A stretch of DNA of 64,000 bases from F1-120-MAGs238 sp964484185 (GTDB lineage Bacteria > Planctomycetota > Phycisphaerae > Phycisphaerales > UBA1924), in assembly GCA_964484185.1 (NCBI GenBank), contig CAZAEQ010000011.1:41428-105427 (forward strand), read 5' to 3'. Position numbers and translations under genes: made by a program. Under the pieces are notes generated by a model. It saw nothing but the letters and a program-made list of their open reading frames with translations, made no database searches and was not told where the DNA came from. Positions 9,041 to 18,174 of this stretch are shown one piece after another (within the stretch, counting starts at the first letter, position 1; each line of letters opens with the position of its first letter).

Positions 9041-9616
9041 TCAGACAGTCATGATTTCTTTTGTCTTTGACTCGACGAACTTATCTACTTCATCCTCAAA
9101 CTTCTTAAGGAGCTTCTGGATTTCGTCCTTGAGCTGGGTGATCTCATCTTCCGGGTAGTGCTTTGAGCCGGGGGCTTTGCCCAGTTGTTCGGCGTGTTTG
9201 TTGGCATCGCGGCGTACGTTGCGGATGGCGACCTTGGACTCTTCGCCGAGCTTTTTACAGCGAGTGGCGAGTTGAGTGCGGCGGTCGGCAGAGAGTGCGG
9301 GGACGTTGAGGCGGATGTGCTTTTGCTCGACGATGGGGTTGAGACCCAGGCCGCTGGTTTCGATTGCAGTGCGGATGGCGGCGATCGCGCCGACGTCGAA
9401 GGGTTTGATGAGGAGTTGAGAGGGCTCGGGCACGGTGATGCTGGCGAGGTTTTTCATATCCTGCATCGAGCCGTAGTAGTCGACTTTGAGGAAATCGACC
9501 AGTGCGGAAGAGGCGCGGCCGGTACGGATGCCACGGAGTTCGGAGCGGAGGTAGTCGGCGGACTTTTTCATGATCTCTTCGGCTTCGAGGAGAATGGTGT
9601 CTGGATCAGTAGTCAT
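9041..9616 (-). CDS. frr: ribosome recycling factor
   Basis: 191 residues from the ATG at 9616, with GGAG about 9 bases upstream; a longer frame to 9691 is not family-like. Clear RRF blocks: MKKSADYLRSELRGIRTGRASSALVDFLKVDYYGS, then PFDVGAIAAIRTAIETSGLGLNP, LSADRRTQLATRCKKLGEESKVAIRNVRRDANK and a C-terminal DEIQKLLKKFEDEVDKFVESKTKEI. With EF-G it splits post-termination ribosomes. In most bacteria frr follows pyrH on the same strand; here they are back to back, sharing about 100 bases of promoter space. Confidence 0.97.
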   Translation of the reverse strand: MTTDPDTILLEAEEIMKKSADYLRSELRGIRTGRASSALVDFLKVDYYGSMQDMKNLASITVPEPSQLLIKPFDVGAIAAIRTAIETSGLGLNPIVEQKHIRLNVPALSADRRTQLATRCKKLGEESKVAIRNVRRDANKHAEQLGKAPGSKHYPEDEITQLKDEIQKLLKKFEDEVDKFVESKTKEIMTV

Positions 9617-9717
9617 GGGGCAAAACTCCAAAAGGCGGCATATGGTCCAAGTCGAGATACATGATACGTCCGCATTCCGCCCGGATACCACCCAATCACT
9701 GCCGCAGGAGACACTCT

Positions 9718-10476
9718 ATGACAACCGCCACACTTCAGACTGCTCATACTGCAAACGCGACGACCCCCAAATATCGACGGGTTTTGCTGAAGCTGTCGGG
9801 GGAGGCGTTGTGTGCGACGGGTGGTTTTGGACTGGATGCGGACGAGTTGGGGGTGATTGGGAACGAGATTAAGGGCGCGATCGGGCTTGGAACGCAAGTA
9901 GCGATTGTTGTGGGTGGCGGGAATTTCATTCGCGGGGCACAGCTGGCCACGCATGGGGGAATTCCGCAAGCAACGGCCGATCACATGGGGATGCTGGGGA
10001 CTGTGATCAATGCGATGGCTCTGAAGGAAACGTTGCTCAATTTGGGGGTTCCGTGCCGCGTAATGAGTGCTATTGAGATCCGTGCTGTCGCGGAGCCGTT
10101 CATACGGAGCCGGGCGATTCGGCATATGGAAAAAGGTCGCGTAGTGATTCTCGGGGCCGGAACGGGGAACCCGTTCTTTACGACTGATACGTGCGCTGCA
10201 TTGCGGGCCAGAGAGCTGGACTGCGAGATATTGATGAAGGCGACGAAGGTCGATGGGGTGTACACGGCGGACCCCAAGAAGGACCCCAAGGCCACGCGAT
10301 ATGACAGGCTGAGCATGGGTGAAGCGATCGCGAAAAACCTGAAAATCATGGATATGACTGCACTAGCGATGTGCCAGGAGCACAAGATTCCGGTGCTGGT
10401 CTTTGATTTCAAGAAGCCGGGCAATATTGCGCGGGTTATTGGCGGGGCAGATGTTGGAACCGTTGTGAGCCCCTGA
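9718..10476 (+). CDS. pyrH: UMP kinase
   Basis: 252 residues from the ATG at 9718, with CAGGAG upstream. Amino-acid-kinase-fold motifs: RRVLLKLSGEAL, IVVGGGNFIRG, ADHMGMLGTVINAMAL, GTGNPFFTTDTCAALRARE and MKATKVDGVYTADPKKD. It phosphorylates UMP to UDP at the entry to CTP/UTP synthesis and is normally a GTP-activated, UTP-inhibited hexamer. The N-terminus carries about 15 extra Thr/Ala-rich residues before the fold. It is divergent from frr. Confidence 0.97.
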   Translation: MTTATLQTAHTANATTPKYRRVLLKLSGEALCATGGFGLDADELGVIGNEIKGAIGLGTQVAIVVGGGNFIRGAQLATHGGIPQATADHMGMLGTVINAMALKETLLNLGVPCRVMSAIEIRAVAEPFIRSRAIRHMEKGRVVILGAGTGNPFFTTDTCAALRARELDCEILMKATKVDGVYTADPKKDPKATRYDRLSMGEAIAKNLKIMDMTALAMCQEHKIPVLVFDFKKPGNIARVIGGADVGTVVSP

Positions 10477-10557
10477 GCGTCAAATTGGGTCTAGTCCGGG
10501 CATGGCTGCAACCAGAGGGGCGGTTGCAGGGTATAAGGTTGTTGCAGGAGAATTGGC

Positions 10558-11547
10558 ATGGAGCCGACCCCGATCCAATATCGCGACTCAAGTAAAGGCC
10601 CACCGGAGGTGTATCCGGATGCGCCGCCGACGTTGCAGGCTGTTATCGCGAAGTGGGTTTTGCGCGCATCGGTCGCCGGGATCGTTTTATCAGTAGTTAT
10701 TCACGCCATGTTTCTGGTGGCAGCGTACTTCATTCGATTTGGCGATGGACAGGCACCAGGGACTGGCAAAGGTGGGACAGAAGTTGGCCTGGCGGTGATG
10801 ACCGAAGGCGAGTTTGCTGAGATTCAGGATGCAGCACCGGGAGTTGATACGCCGACTATTCCGGCCGAAGCTTCGGTGTCGGTGACCGATCTCGGTGGGC
10901 TCGATATTTCGGCTGAGACTGACACTGCCGGCGGAGCGGGCGAACTTGGTGGCATTGGAACCGTCTCTGGCGGCGGCGATGTTGGCGGCGAAGGTGGTGT
11001 TGGTCTTGGCGGTTCAGGCGGGAGCGGCGGCACCAGCTTCTTTGGGATTGAAGCGCGAGGGTCGCGGTTTGCCTACATCGTTGACGTATCGGGATCGATG
11101 GATGGCGGTCGCATTGTTGAACTGCGTGAACAGTTGACGAAAAGCGTGAATGCGCTGGCGGAAAATTTCAGCTTTATGGTTGCGGCGTTCTCGTCAGATG
11201 TGTCGCCTCTGGGCAATCGCCGGGCGTGGACCTTTGCTGATGACAAAGGAAAACGCTGGGCACGCGGCGAGATTTTCAGATTGCAGCCAGCGGGTGGCAC
11301 GAATCCGGGGACTGCGTTCAAGTTGGTATTTGATCTCAAGCCCCGGCCCGATGCGATCTACTTTCTGACTGATGGTGAAATCCCCGAGAACGAAGGCGAA
11401 ATGATCCTGCTTTTAAACAGGGAGTATCGCGTGCCGGTGCACTGCATCTGCTTTGAGTCTGCGGAGGGCGAGAACCTCCTCAAACGGATCGCCCGCGAGT
11501 CCGGGGGCACGTACACGTTTGTTGCAGGACAGAAGGGTCGGCCGTGA
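10558..11547 (+). CDS. membrane-anchored von Willebrand factor A domain protein
   Basis: 329 residues, with AGGAG upstream of ATG 10558. Residues 1-32 look cytoplasmic. A membrane helix lies at about 33-59 (VLRASVAGIVLSVVIHAMFL), then an Asp/Gly-rich linker ending in a GGSGGSGG run at about 151-158. A vWA domain follows: RFAYIVDVSGSMDG at about 171-183 (MIDAS DxSxS), AGGTNPG and YFLTDGEIPE. The MIDAS residues are intact, so metal-dependent ligand binding is likely. This is the first gene of a five-gene run in which each gene overlaps the next by four bases, so the five products are probably made in a fixed ratio and act together at the envelope. The ligand is unknown. Confidence 0.85.
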   Translation: MEPTPIQYRDSSKGPPEVYPDAPPTLQAVIAKWVLRASVAGIVLSVVIHAMFLVAAYFIRFGDGQAPGTGKGGTEVGLAVMTEGEFAEIQDAAPGVDTPTIPAEASVSVTDLGGLDISAETDTAGGAGELGGIGTVSGGGDVGGEGGVGLGGSGGSGGTSFFGIEARGSRFAYIVDVSGSMDGGRIVELREQLTKSVNALAENFSFMVAAFSSDVSPLGNRRAWTFADDKGKRWARGEIFRLQPAGGTNPGTAFKLVFDLKPRPDAIYFLTDGEIPENEGEMILLLNREYRVPVHCICFESAEGENLLKRIARESGGTYTFVAGQKGRP

Positions 11548-12701
11548 GCGTACTGGTTGCGATGTTTGCCGCGGGAGTGATGGCGGGCGTCACGCTGAGA
11601 GAGCGAGAGATCAGTCCTCCCGGGCAGGTGATGAGTGTTTCGATCAATGGAGTCGTGATAAAAGACTCGACGCAGAGTTCGGAACTTTCGTGGGATCGAG
11701 TGGCGAGCGTTGATGGAGAGCTTGCGGAGAAGGCCGCGGAATATGCTGTTTTTTCAGAGCGGCTGTGGCGGGCGCGCAAGCGGATGGAACGCGGCGATCT
11801 GGTACTGGCGGAACCATCGCTTGAGTCGCTGGCGGGTGAGTTTCCTGCTGCCGCGGGACCAACAGGCTTGTTGCTGAACGCTGCGAGGGTCTCGTGCCGC
11901 TTGCTGCGAGGCGCGCAAGTTGGCGCGATAGAGCCGTACTCGAAGTTTGTCGGATGTTTTTCAGAAGACGAGCTGCGCGGTGCGAAATCGCGGCAGCTGC
12001 TTAAGGGTCTGGATTCGATGCCTGCGAAGGTGAAGCCTGCTGGAATATTGATTCCAGATTTTCCACCGATGTGGCTGGATGTGCCATCGCTGCGGCTGGT
12101 GATTGATTTCAAGGGATCAGCGGTTCAAACACAGTCACAAGCCTTGGTCCTGCAGTATGTCGTTGCCGCGCAGTTTGAGAGTGGCAGCCCGGTAGAAGTT
12201 GGCCAGGTCGATGCTGGCGAAGATGGCGACCTGGTGCATGACATTGTGGTGGCGCGAGCGGGGAATAAGGAACAGCGTGCCAGCGCGCGGGAAGCTCTGC
12301 TTCGGCGGATCAAGCCGGGGATTGAGGAATGGCGGGAATCGTGGATTCGTGTCGGGATCGGTCGGTCGCTGATACGAGAGGACAGCAACGATGAGAAGCT
12401 GCAGGGAGTTGCGGAGATGTTGCACGCTCCGGCTCGCTTTTCTCACGCAACGCCATATATCGCGGGGCTCGCACTCGCGGAATCTGCGGTGACGCTGAAA
12501 TTGATCGCGGACCGCGGCGAGGCAGATCGTTTAGTGGCAGAACTGCGCGAGAAATATCCGCGGCATCCGGCGATGGAATTCAAGCCGATTCGAGAATGGC
12601 AGATGAGTAAGTCGAGCAAGCCCGCAGTTGCACCGGCGACTGCTCCTCCCGCGCCGATCGCACCTGAACCGTCGACCATTTCGCCGGGAGGCGGGCCATG
12701 A
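11544..12701 (+). CDS. hypothetical exported protein, gene 2 of the vWA operon
   Basis: 385 residues from a GTG at 11544 that overlaps the vWA stop codon (GTGA). The N-terminus MSVLVAMFAAGVMAGVTL is a signal peptide or membrane anchor. The rest is mainly helical (ERLWRARKRMERGDLVLAEP, AREALLRRIKPGIEEWRESW), ending in an Ala/Pro-rich tail of about 35 residues (APATAPPAPIAPEPS). No catalytic motif is seen. The helical pattern is compatible with degenerate TPR-like repeats. Its role is inferred only from coupling to the vWA and TPR-like neighbours. Confidence 0.7.
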   Translation: MSVLVAMFAAGVMAGVTLREREISPPGQVMSVSINGVVIKDSTQSSELSWDRVASVDGELAEKAAEYAVFSERLWRARKRMERGDLVLAEPSLESLAGEFPAAAGPTGLLLNAARVSCRLLRGAQVGAIEPYSKFVGCFSEDELRGAKSRQLLKGLDSMPAKVKPAGILIPDFPPMWLDVPSLRLVIDFKGSAVQTQSQALVLQYVVAAQFESGSPVEVGQVDAGEDGDLVHDIVVARAGNKEQRASAREALLRRIKPGIEEWRESWIRVGIGRSLIREDSNDEKLQGVAEMLHAPARFSHATPYIAGLALAESAVTLKLIADRGEADRLVAELREKYPRHPAMEFKPIREWQMSKSSKPAVAPATAPPAPIAPEPSTISPGGGP

Positions 12702-15349
12702 TGCTTGCGTTGCTGGCAGCATTGGCAATTGGATCAGCAGCTCCGGATGAGCCGGTCGAGCGGCTGAATCCCTACGAAGCGTATTTATCAGAGCATCGGC
12801 TCGATAGCGTGATGGTGGCGCATTTGCGGAGCGAAATGGCAACTTCGCAAGGACCGGTGAAACTTCGCATTGCCGATCGGCTTGGGCGGCTCTATGTAAG
12901 GCAGCTTTCGGTAACAACTGACTCAACAGCGCGGCAGGCGATCGAAGCGCGGGCACATGAATTGCTGAAGGCAGTTCCCGATGCAGAGATGTGGGACCTG
13001 AAACTTGATCTTGCGAAAGCGACGTATCTGAAAGCTGAGGAGATAGCGGAGAGATTTCGCTTGAGACTGGCTTCTGAATCGGAACGTGTTGAAGCACAGC
13101 GGGTATTGGCGGCGGTCGACCCACTGTTTTCAACAATCGCCACGCGTACCAATACAAAGGTTGATCAACTCGAAAAGAAAGAGACTTCGCTTCGCGGGCA
13201 GGAGCTTGAGGATCTGAAGTCTGAACTTGTGGAAGTCAGACGGCTTCGATCTTTGGCACACTATTACGCGGGCTGGTCTGGGTATTACGCCGCAGAACTG
13301 TCGGGATCGAAGCAGACTGTCAATGATGCGATGGTTGATTTCGGGTATCTGCTGAATGCAGCGCCGGGGCGAGCGCCAAATGTAGAGCGCTTGGCAAGGC
13401 CGTTGCTCAAATACGAACATGTGGCGCGGGCGGCGCTTGGATGTGCTCTGGTGAGTTCGCTGAAGGGAAAGGACACTGAAGCGATCCGCTGGGTAGAGAT
13501 GCTCGAGTCGATTGATGATCTTCCACCGACGATTGCATCGCAGTTGAGCGACCGCAAACTGGTGATTTTGGCACGTGCGGATCGATGGGCGGATGTTGAT
13601 GTGTTGGTGCGGCGGCTGCGAACGAACAACAAGCCGCTGACCGTGCAGCAGGCGCGATTGGTGGCGGTCTTGACGCTTGATCCACTGGGTGAAGCAGCAC
13701 GTCCAGCGACTATGGACATTCGCGGCCGGCTGAGTCAAATTGCGCTTGGCGATCTGGTGGTGCAGGGCGAGGCAGGGCATGTGTTGGATCTGGTGCAGAA
13801 ATTTGGAGCTGATCTGATCGGAGAAGATGGCTTCCTGGTGCGATATGTGCGAGCGCTGCAAGCGTTTGAGAAAGCGCGGGAAGCACATAAGGCTTCGGGT
13901 CCAGCGGAAGAGCCGACTACAGATTCTGCGGTGGTCAATCGATATCGGGAAGGAATCCGACTTCTGGATGCAGTGGCGACGAGCCCGGATGGAAGTAAGT
14001 TCGCAAAAGACTCGGCAGCAAGCGTGATGAAGTCTGGATTGTCCTCGTTTTACATTGGGGAGTTTGGCGCGGCGGCGGAGCGATTTGAAAAAGCAAGTTC
14101 GACATTACCGGGCGAAATTGAACAGCGTGAAGCGCTGTGGTTTGCGGTTGTCGCGCTGGATCGGGCCGTGGATTCGGGAAACAAGACACTTTCTCCAGAG
14201 CGAGATCGACTCGCACTTAAATATCTTGAACGGTTTCCGCAGTCAGAGAACGCCGCGAAGCTGCTGCTGCGTCGCGCTGGTGTGTTGTCAGATGAGAAGG
14301 CGATTGCGATTCTGCTTTCAATAGACAAAGACACGCCGCTGTATATGGCAGCGCGGCGCGAAGCGGCGAGGTTGCTCTTTGCGAACTTTCGCAAGGCATT
14401 ACCAACCGATCGCGAATTTGCGGCAGCGCGGTTTCTTGAGGTTGCTGACGAGACGCTCGATGGCGATCGATTGACAGTGTTAGAGGGAAAGGTGCCGGGG
14501 GCCAAGGAGGCTGGCGAACGTTTGATACTGCGATTGAGGCAAATTGTGGATGTAGCGCTGGCGACAAAGACACCGGATGTAAATCGTGCAGCGAGAGCCC
14601 TGGCGATGCTTGATGAAGTGCTCAAGAATCCGTTGGTTGACGGCTCGAAATTAAAGGAAGAAATTGCCTATCGAAAAGTGCAGTTTGCACTTGCCAAGGG
14701 AGATTTTGACCAGGCGATCAAAGAGCATGATGCGCTGCGGGCATCGACCGGGCAATTCGCAGTCGCCGCGGAACGAGCGATTTTCAGAGGAGCAGTGGAG
14801 CGGTTCAGGTCAACACCAGAAGATGCGGAAATGGCCGCAGAGGTTGTCCAGTTTGGGCGGCGGGTATTGGCTCAGCCAGATCTCGCCAGGGCCGAGCCGA
14901 CTGATGCGGTATATGGGAGTGTGAGCAGTGCGGTGGCGCACGCGGCGGAAATGCTGTGGAACACCAAGGCAGAAGTTTCGATGCGAGATCTGGCGATTTC
15001 GCTGGATGGAAAGATGCTCGCCGCGGGTGTGCAGACGCAGGAACTGCTCAAGAGGTATGCCGTGCTGGCAGAATCCGCGGCAATGAAAGACGAGGCGCTG
15101 GATGCATGGCGCGCGCTGCTTGGGGCGTTGCCATCTGGTTCAGAAGGGTGGTTTGAAGCGCGGTACCACTCGCTGCGAATTCTGCTGATGAAAGATCAGG
15201 CGACGGGCATGCAGGTGATGGCGCAGCACGTTGCGTTGTATCCAGATTATGGGCCCGAACCGTGGGGACCAAAGATCAAAGAGCTTGCTGTAGTGAAAGC
15301 GACGCCCGTACCAAACGCCAAGCCACCAGGCAGTGGAGCCGTGAAATGA
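12698..15349 (+). CDS. large exported helical-repeat protein, gene 3 of the vWA operon
   Basis: 883 residues; its ATG at 12698 overlaps the previous stop as ATGA. A signal peptide is visible (MMLALLAALAIGSAAPDEP). The remainder is almost entirely helical, with TPR-like pairs, for example SSFYIGEFGAAAERFEKASS, YRKVQFALAKGDFDQAIKEH and AESAAMKDEALDAWRALLG. That suggests a periplasmic solenoid or scaffold. No enzyme motif was seen. It may dock on the vWA domain of gene 1, but this is inference from gene order only. Confidence 0.75.
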   Translation: MMLALLAALAIGSAAPDEPVERLNPYEAYLSEHRLDSVMVAHLRSEMATSQGPVKLRIADRLGRLYVRQLSVTTDSTARQAIEARAHELLKAVPDAEMWDLKLDLAKATYLKAEEIAERFRLRLASESERVEAQRVLAAVDPLFSTIATRTNTKVDQLEKKETSLRGQELEDLKSELVEVRRLRSLAHYYAGWSGYYAAELSGSKQTVNDAMVDFGYLLNAAPGRAPNVERLARPLLKYEHVARAALGCALVSSLKGKDTEAIRWVEMLESIDDLPPTIASQLSDRKLVILARADRWADVDVLVRRLRTNNKPLTVQQARLVAVLTLDPLGEAARPATMDIRGRLSQIALGDLVVQGEAGHVLDLVQKFGADLIGEDGFLVRYVRALQAFEKAREAHKASGPAEEPTTDSAVVNRYREGIRLLDAVATSPDGSKFAKDSAASVMKSGLSSFYIGEFGAAAERFEKASSTLPGEIEQREALWFAVVALDRAVDSGNKTLSPERDRLALKYLERFPQSENAAKLLLRRAGVLSDEKAIAILLSIDKDTPLYMAARREAARLLFANFRKALPTDREFAAARFLEVADETLDGDRLTVLEGKVPGAKEAGERLILRLRQIVDVALATKTPDVNRAARALAMLDEVLKNPLVDGSKLKEEIAYRKVQFALAKGDFDQAIKEHDALRASTGQFAVAAERAIFRGAVERFRSTPEDAEMAAEVVQFGRRVLAQPDLARAEPTDAVYGSVSSAVAHAAEMLWNTKAEVSMRDLAISLDGKMLAAGVQTQELLKRYAVLAESAAMKDEALDAWRALLGALPSGSEGWFEARYHSLRILLMKDQATGMQVMAQHVALYPDYGPEPWGPKIKELAVVKATPVPNAKPPGSGAVK

Positions 15350-18174
15350 GCGATGCACGACTCATGGCGAAGTTTCTAGGCGATGTGAACGCGGCGATGG
15401 GGCCGTTTGGGCTATTAGGTATTGAGCCATCAAGGTGTGATGAGGCGACGATCGTGGCTTCGCTTCAATCTCGACTGGCACGGGTTGCCGCGCATCCCCA
15501 GAATCGGACGCCGGAGGCCGACCAGGTGAGGCTTGCGTTGCATGCGGCATCGGCGCAACTGATGGATCCAGCGATGCGAAGGAAGGCGCTGGAGGCGATT
15601 GGAAGTTCTACGGTTGATTTTGATCCCCATGAGAGTTTTGATCCGCTCGATGAGCGAATGGACCCGTCGCCAACGCGAGCGAATTCGTATGCCAGCAGGC
15701 CCGCTGCGCCGGTTCCAGCCGCCTCGAGTGACGTTGATCAGGCTCTGTTGAGAGACACGCGTGTGCTGTTGAGCGCGTTTGGCGGAATGACTCCGGAAGC
15801 ACATCGCCGATTAAACATGTTGGCGCAGGCGAAAGGTGTTTCGCAGGAACAGATGCAGCGGGTGCTGGCGAGCCTGGGTCAGGAATTGGCCGCCGGTGGC
15901 CGGGCGACCTCAGAGACAGAATATCGGAATCCGCGCGACACGGGACAGTACGGCAAATCGTTGAACGAGCAGCCGCTTCAAGATCAGATTGATCCAGGCT
16001 ATCTGGTGCTGGACAAAATGATCAAGTTCGCGATGGTTGCAGTGATTGCACTTGCACTTTTGATCACTGGTGTGTATTTCCTTGTTCGCAGCGGCCCAAC
16101 CGTTTCACCGCCGCAGATTCCGCAAGCGACAGATGCGATCAAGAAAGAGACCAATGAAACCGCGTCGCTATTTACGACCAAGCCGGTGATTGAGAAGAAG
16201 CCGGAGTCCGCTCCGACCGGAGATGTCGAAAACAGTAAGGTCGCGCTGGCGGAGCTAAAGAAGATTGCGGGAGTGAGCGGGAATGATGCCAAAGCCCTGA
16301 TGGGCAAGCTTGATGAAGTAAGTCGGGCGTGGTATGAGTTCGCGCCTGATCAGGCGTCATCATTGCAGGATGCAGTGATTGAGGGGATGTATCGGTTGAG
16401 CCCGGCCGAAGCGACCGTAGTAATTGATGGGCTGGTGGCACGAGCTCAGTGGATGAAAGATGGCGCAGCGGTTCCGAGCGAATCCCAGGTTTCCGACGCA
16501 GTACTTGCATGCGGGCTTTTATCGCGGTTGTCGAAAGAAGAGAGTTTTCCGCCGGAAGTGCGGCGGGGAATCGAGAGTTCGTTGTCGCTGCTTTTTGAGC
16601 GCGGCACACGTCCGGAAGAGCGGACTTTTCAGGCTGGGGCGCAGTCTTGTCTGAACGTTGCATCAGATCGGTTAGCGAGTCGATGGACCGATTCGAAGCT
16701 GGAAAATAATCTGTCGCTCGCGTGGAAAAGATGGGCCAAAACTGCGATTGCAGCCGGTGGAAGCAGCCGCCATCGCGTGGTATTGCTTGCTCTTGAGAAT
16801 TTGCTGACAACTGCGCCAGATCCAACGCAGGTGCGAAGCGTCTTTGACGCAATCGGCGAATTGGGAGCGGCGCTTGATATCGCGGGCGATGCGGAAGTGC
16901 GGACGTGGATATTGCGATGGCTGGTCGCGCCAGCGATTGATGCCTCGCATCTTTTTGCGCTGACCTCGCGATTCGCGGATAATCCGCAGAAGAGCGCGGG
17001 CATCGATCACACGCTGGTGGTGCCGACCTCGGCGACGGAGCGGACCCGGATTGAGCTTAGAGAGCGATATGCCAAAGTGTGGGGGGTTGGTGATCTGGTC
17101 GAAAGTGATAAGGTTCGTTCGGCCTGGATTGAAGTTGCTGCCAAGCAGGTAGCAGTCGTACCAGGGACAACAGGAATCACTGAACGGCTGGATAGATTGC
17201 GCAACTGGGCAAAACTGAACGATGCGGCGTCGCTGTTGTGGTCTGGAAATCAGGCGGAAGCATCGAACGCGATCGATTCGGTGATTGCAGTCGTCCCAAC
17301 TGGGTCAGCCCCTTCTACTGGGACCACGTACGCGGTTGAATTTCCGAGCGATGATGGCATGTTCGCCGCGAAGTACTTTTCTCTTGCGCCAGTTGATCGA
17401 GTCAAACACATTCAGGAGTCGTTTAAAGGCGGCGAGATTGGCCCGCGCGATGCGGCGATTGTGGTGACAGAGTTTGTTCGCAGCGGAACGACCAATATTC
17501 GCAACGCGCTCAAAGAGGTCATACGGCGGCATTCTCGCGACCGGTTTTTGTTGAGGGCGATGCTCGACCTTTCGGCATCGTTTCCGCGCACCCGCGAAAT
17601 GTCCGAGATCATTGAGGCTTTGGCGGGCTGCAAACTACCGGCCCCTGACGAGATCGTGTGGCGGATTGAGGCTCGGCGGGCCCTGGTAGAAGCGAATCTG
17701 GCGCAGATGGCGAGAAACAAGGAATACGCGACGCTTGACCTGGAAGCTGAGTCGCTTGCGAACGGGTACTGGCAGCGGCTGGGTGTGCAAAATACATCTG
17801 ACTTGACGCCTGATCGGGTGGCAGCCAAGTTGACGGACCGTTGGAGTTCACAAGCGCGGGTTTTGATAGCGACGGGTAGAGAACCTTGGACGATTGATCA
17901 GATTGAACGAAAGCTCGCATCTCGCCGCGCACAGGCACGCGGGATCGTGCAGAAATTTGCGGCGGAACAATTTGGATTGGCAGAATTGCTCGCGTACACG
18001 GTGTGCAACGAATCGCCGGGTCAAGCGATTGAATTGAAGAAAATGATCGATGCGGCCGAGGCCGAAGTTGCTGGACAGGGAAGCGTATTGGGACAGGTTG
18101 AGTTACTTGAGAAACTCCTGACGCGGCTCTGGCTGGTGAGGCTGAAAGAACAGGAAGGAGTGCCGCAGGGATGA
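15346..18174 (+). CDS. membrane protein with J-like N-terminal domain, gene 4 of the vWA operon
   Basis: 942 residues from the ATG at 15346, which overlaps the previous stop as ATGA; the open frame extends upstream but inside gene 3. Residues 1-80 read LLGIEPSRCDEATIVASL then HPQNRTPEADQVRLALHAAS and LMDPAMRRKAL. This is reminiscent of a J-type helical domain, but with HPQ in place of HPD, so DnaK stimulation is doubtful. One membrane helix lies at about 226-247 (KFAMVAVIALALLITGVYFLV). The long C-terminal part is helical and repeat-like. No recognised family overall. Confidence 0.7.
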   Translation: MSDARLMAKFLGDVNAAMGPFGLLGIEPSRCDEATIVASLQSRLARVAAHPQNRTPEADQVRLALHAASAQLMDPAMRRKALEAIGSSTVDFDPHESFDPLDERMDPSPTRANSYASRPAAPVPAASSDVDQALLRDTRVLLSAFGGMTPEAHRRLNMLAQAKGVSQEQMQRVLASLGQELAAGGRATSETEYRNPRDTGQYGKSLNEQPLQDQIDPGYLVLDKMIKFAMVAVIALALLITGVYFLVRSGPTVSPPQIPQATDAIKKETNETASLFTTKPVIEKKPESAPTGDVENSKVALAELKKIAGVSGNDAKALMGKLDEVSRAWYEFAPDQASSLQDAVIEGMYRLSPAEATVVIDGLVARAQWMKDGAAVPSESQVSDAVLACGLLSRLSKEESFPPEVRRGIESSLSLLFERGTRPEERTFQAGAQSCLNVASDRLASRWTDSKLENNLSLAWKRWAKTAIAAGGSSRHRVVLLALENLLTTAPDPTQVRSVFDAIGELGAALDIAGDAEVRTWILRWLVAPAIDASHLFALTSRFADNPQKSAGIDHTLVVPTSATERTRIELRERYAKVWGVGDLVESDKVRSAWIEVAAKQVAVVPGTTGITERLDRLRNWAKLNDAASLLWSGNQAEASNAIDSVIAVVPTGSAPSTGTTYAVEFPSDDGMFAAKYFSLAPVDRVKHIQESFKGGEIGPRDAAIVVTEFVRSGTTNIRNALKEVIRRHSRDRFLLRAMLDLSASFPRTREMSEIIEALAGCKLPAPDEIVWRIEARRALVEANLAQMARNKEYATLDLEAESLANGYWQRLGVQNTSDLTPDRVAAKLTDRWSSQARVLIATGREPWTIDQIERKLASRRAQARGIVQKFAAEQFGLAELLAYTVCNESPGQAIELKKMIDAAEAEVAGQGSVLGQVELLEKLLTRLWLVRLKEQEGVPQG

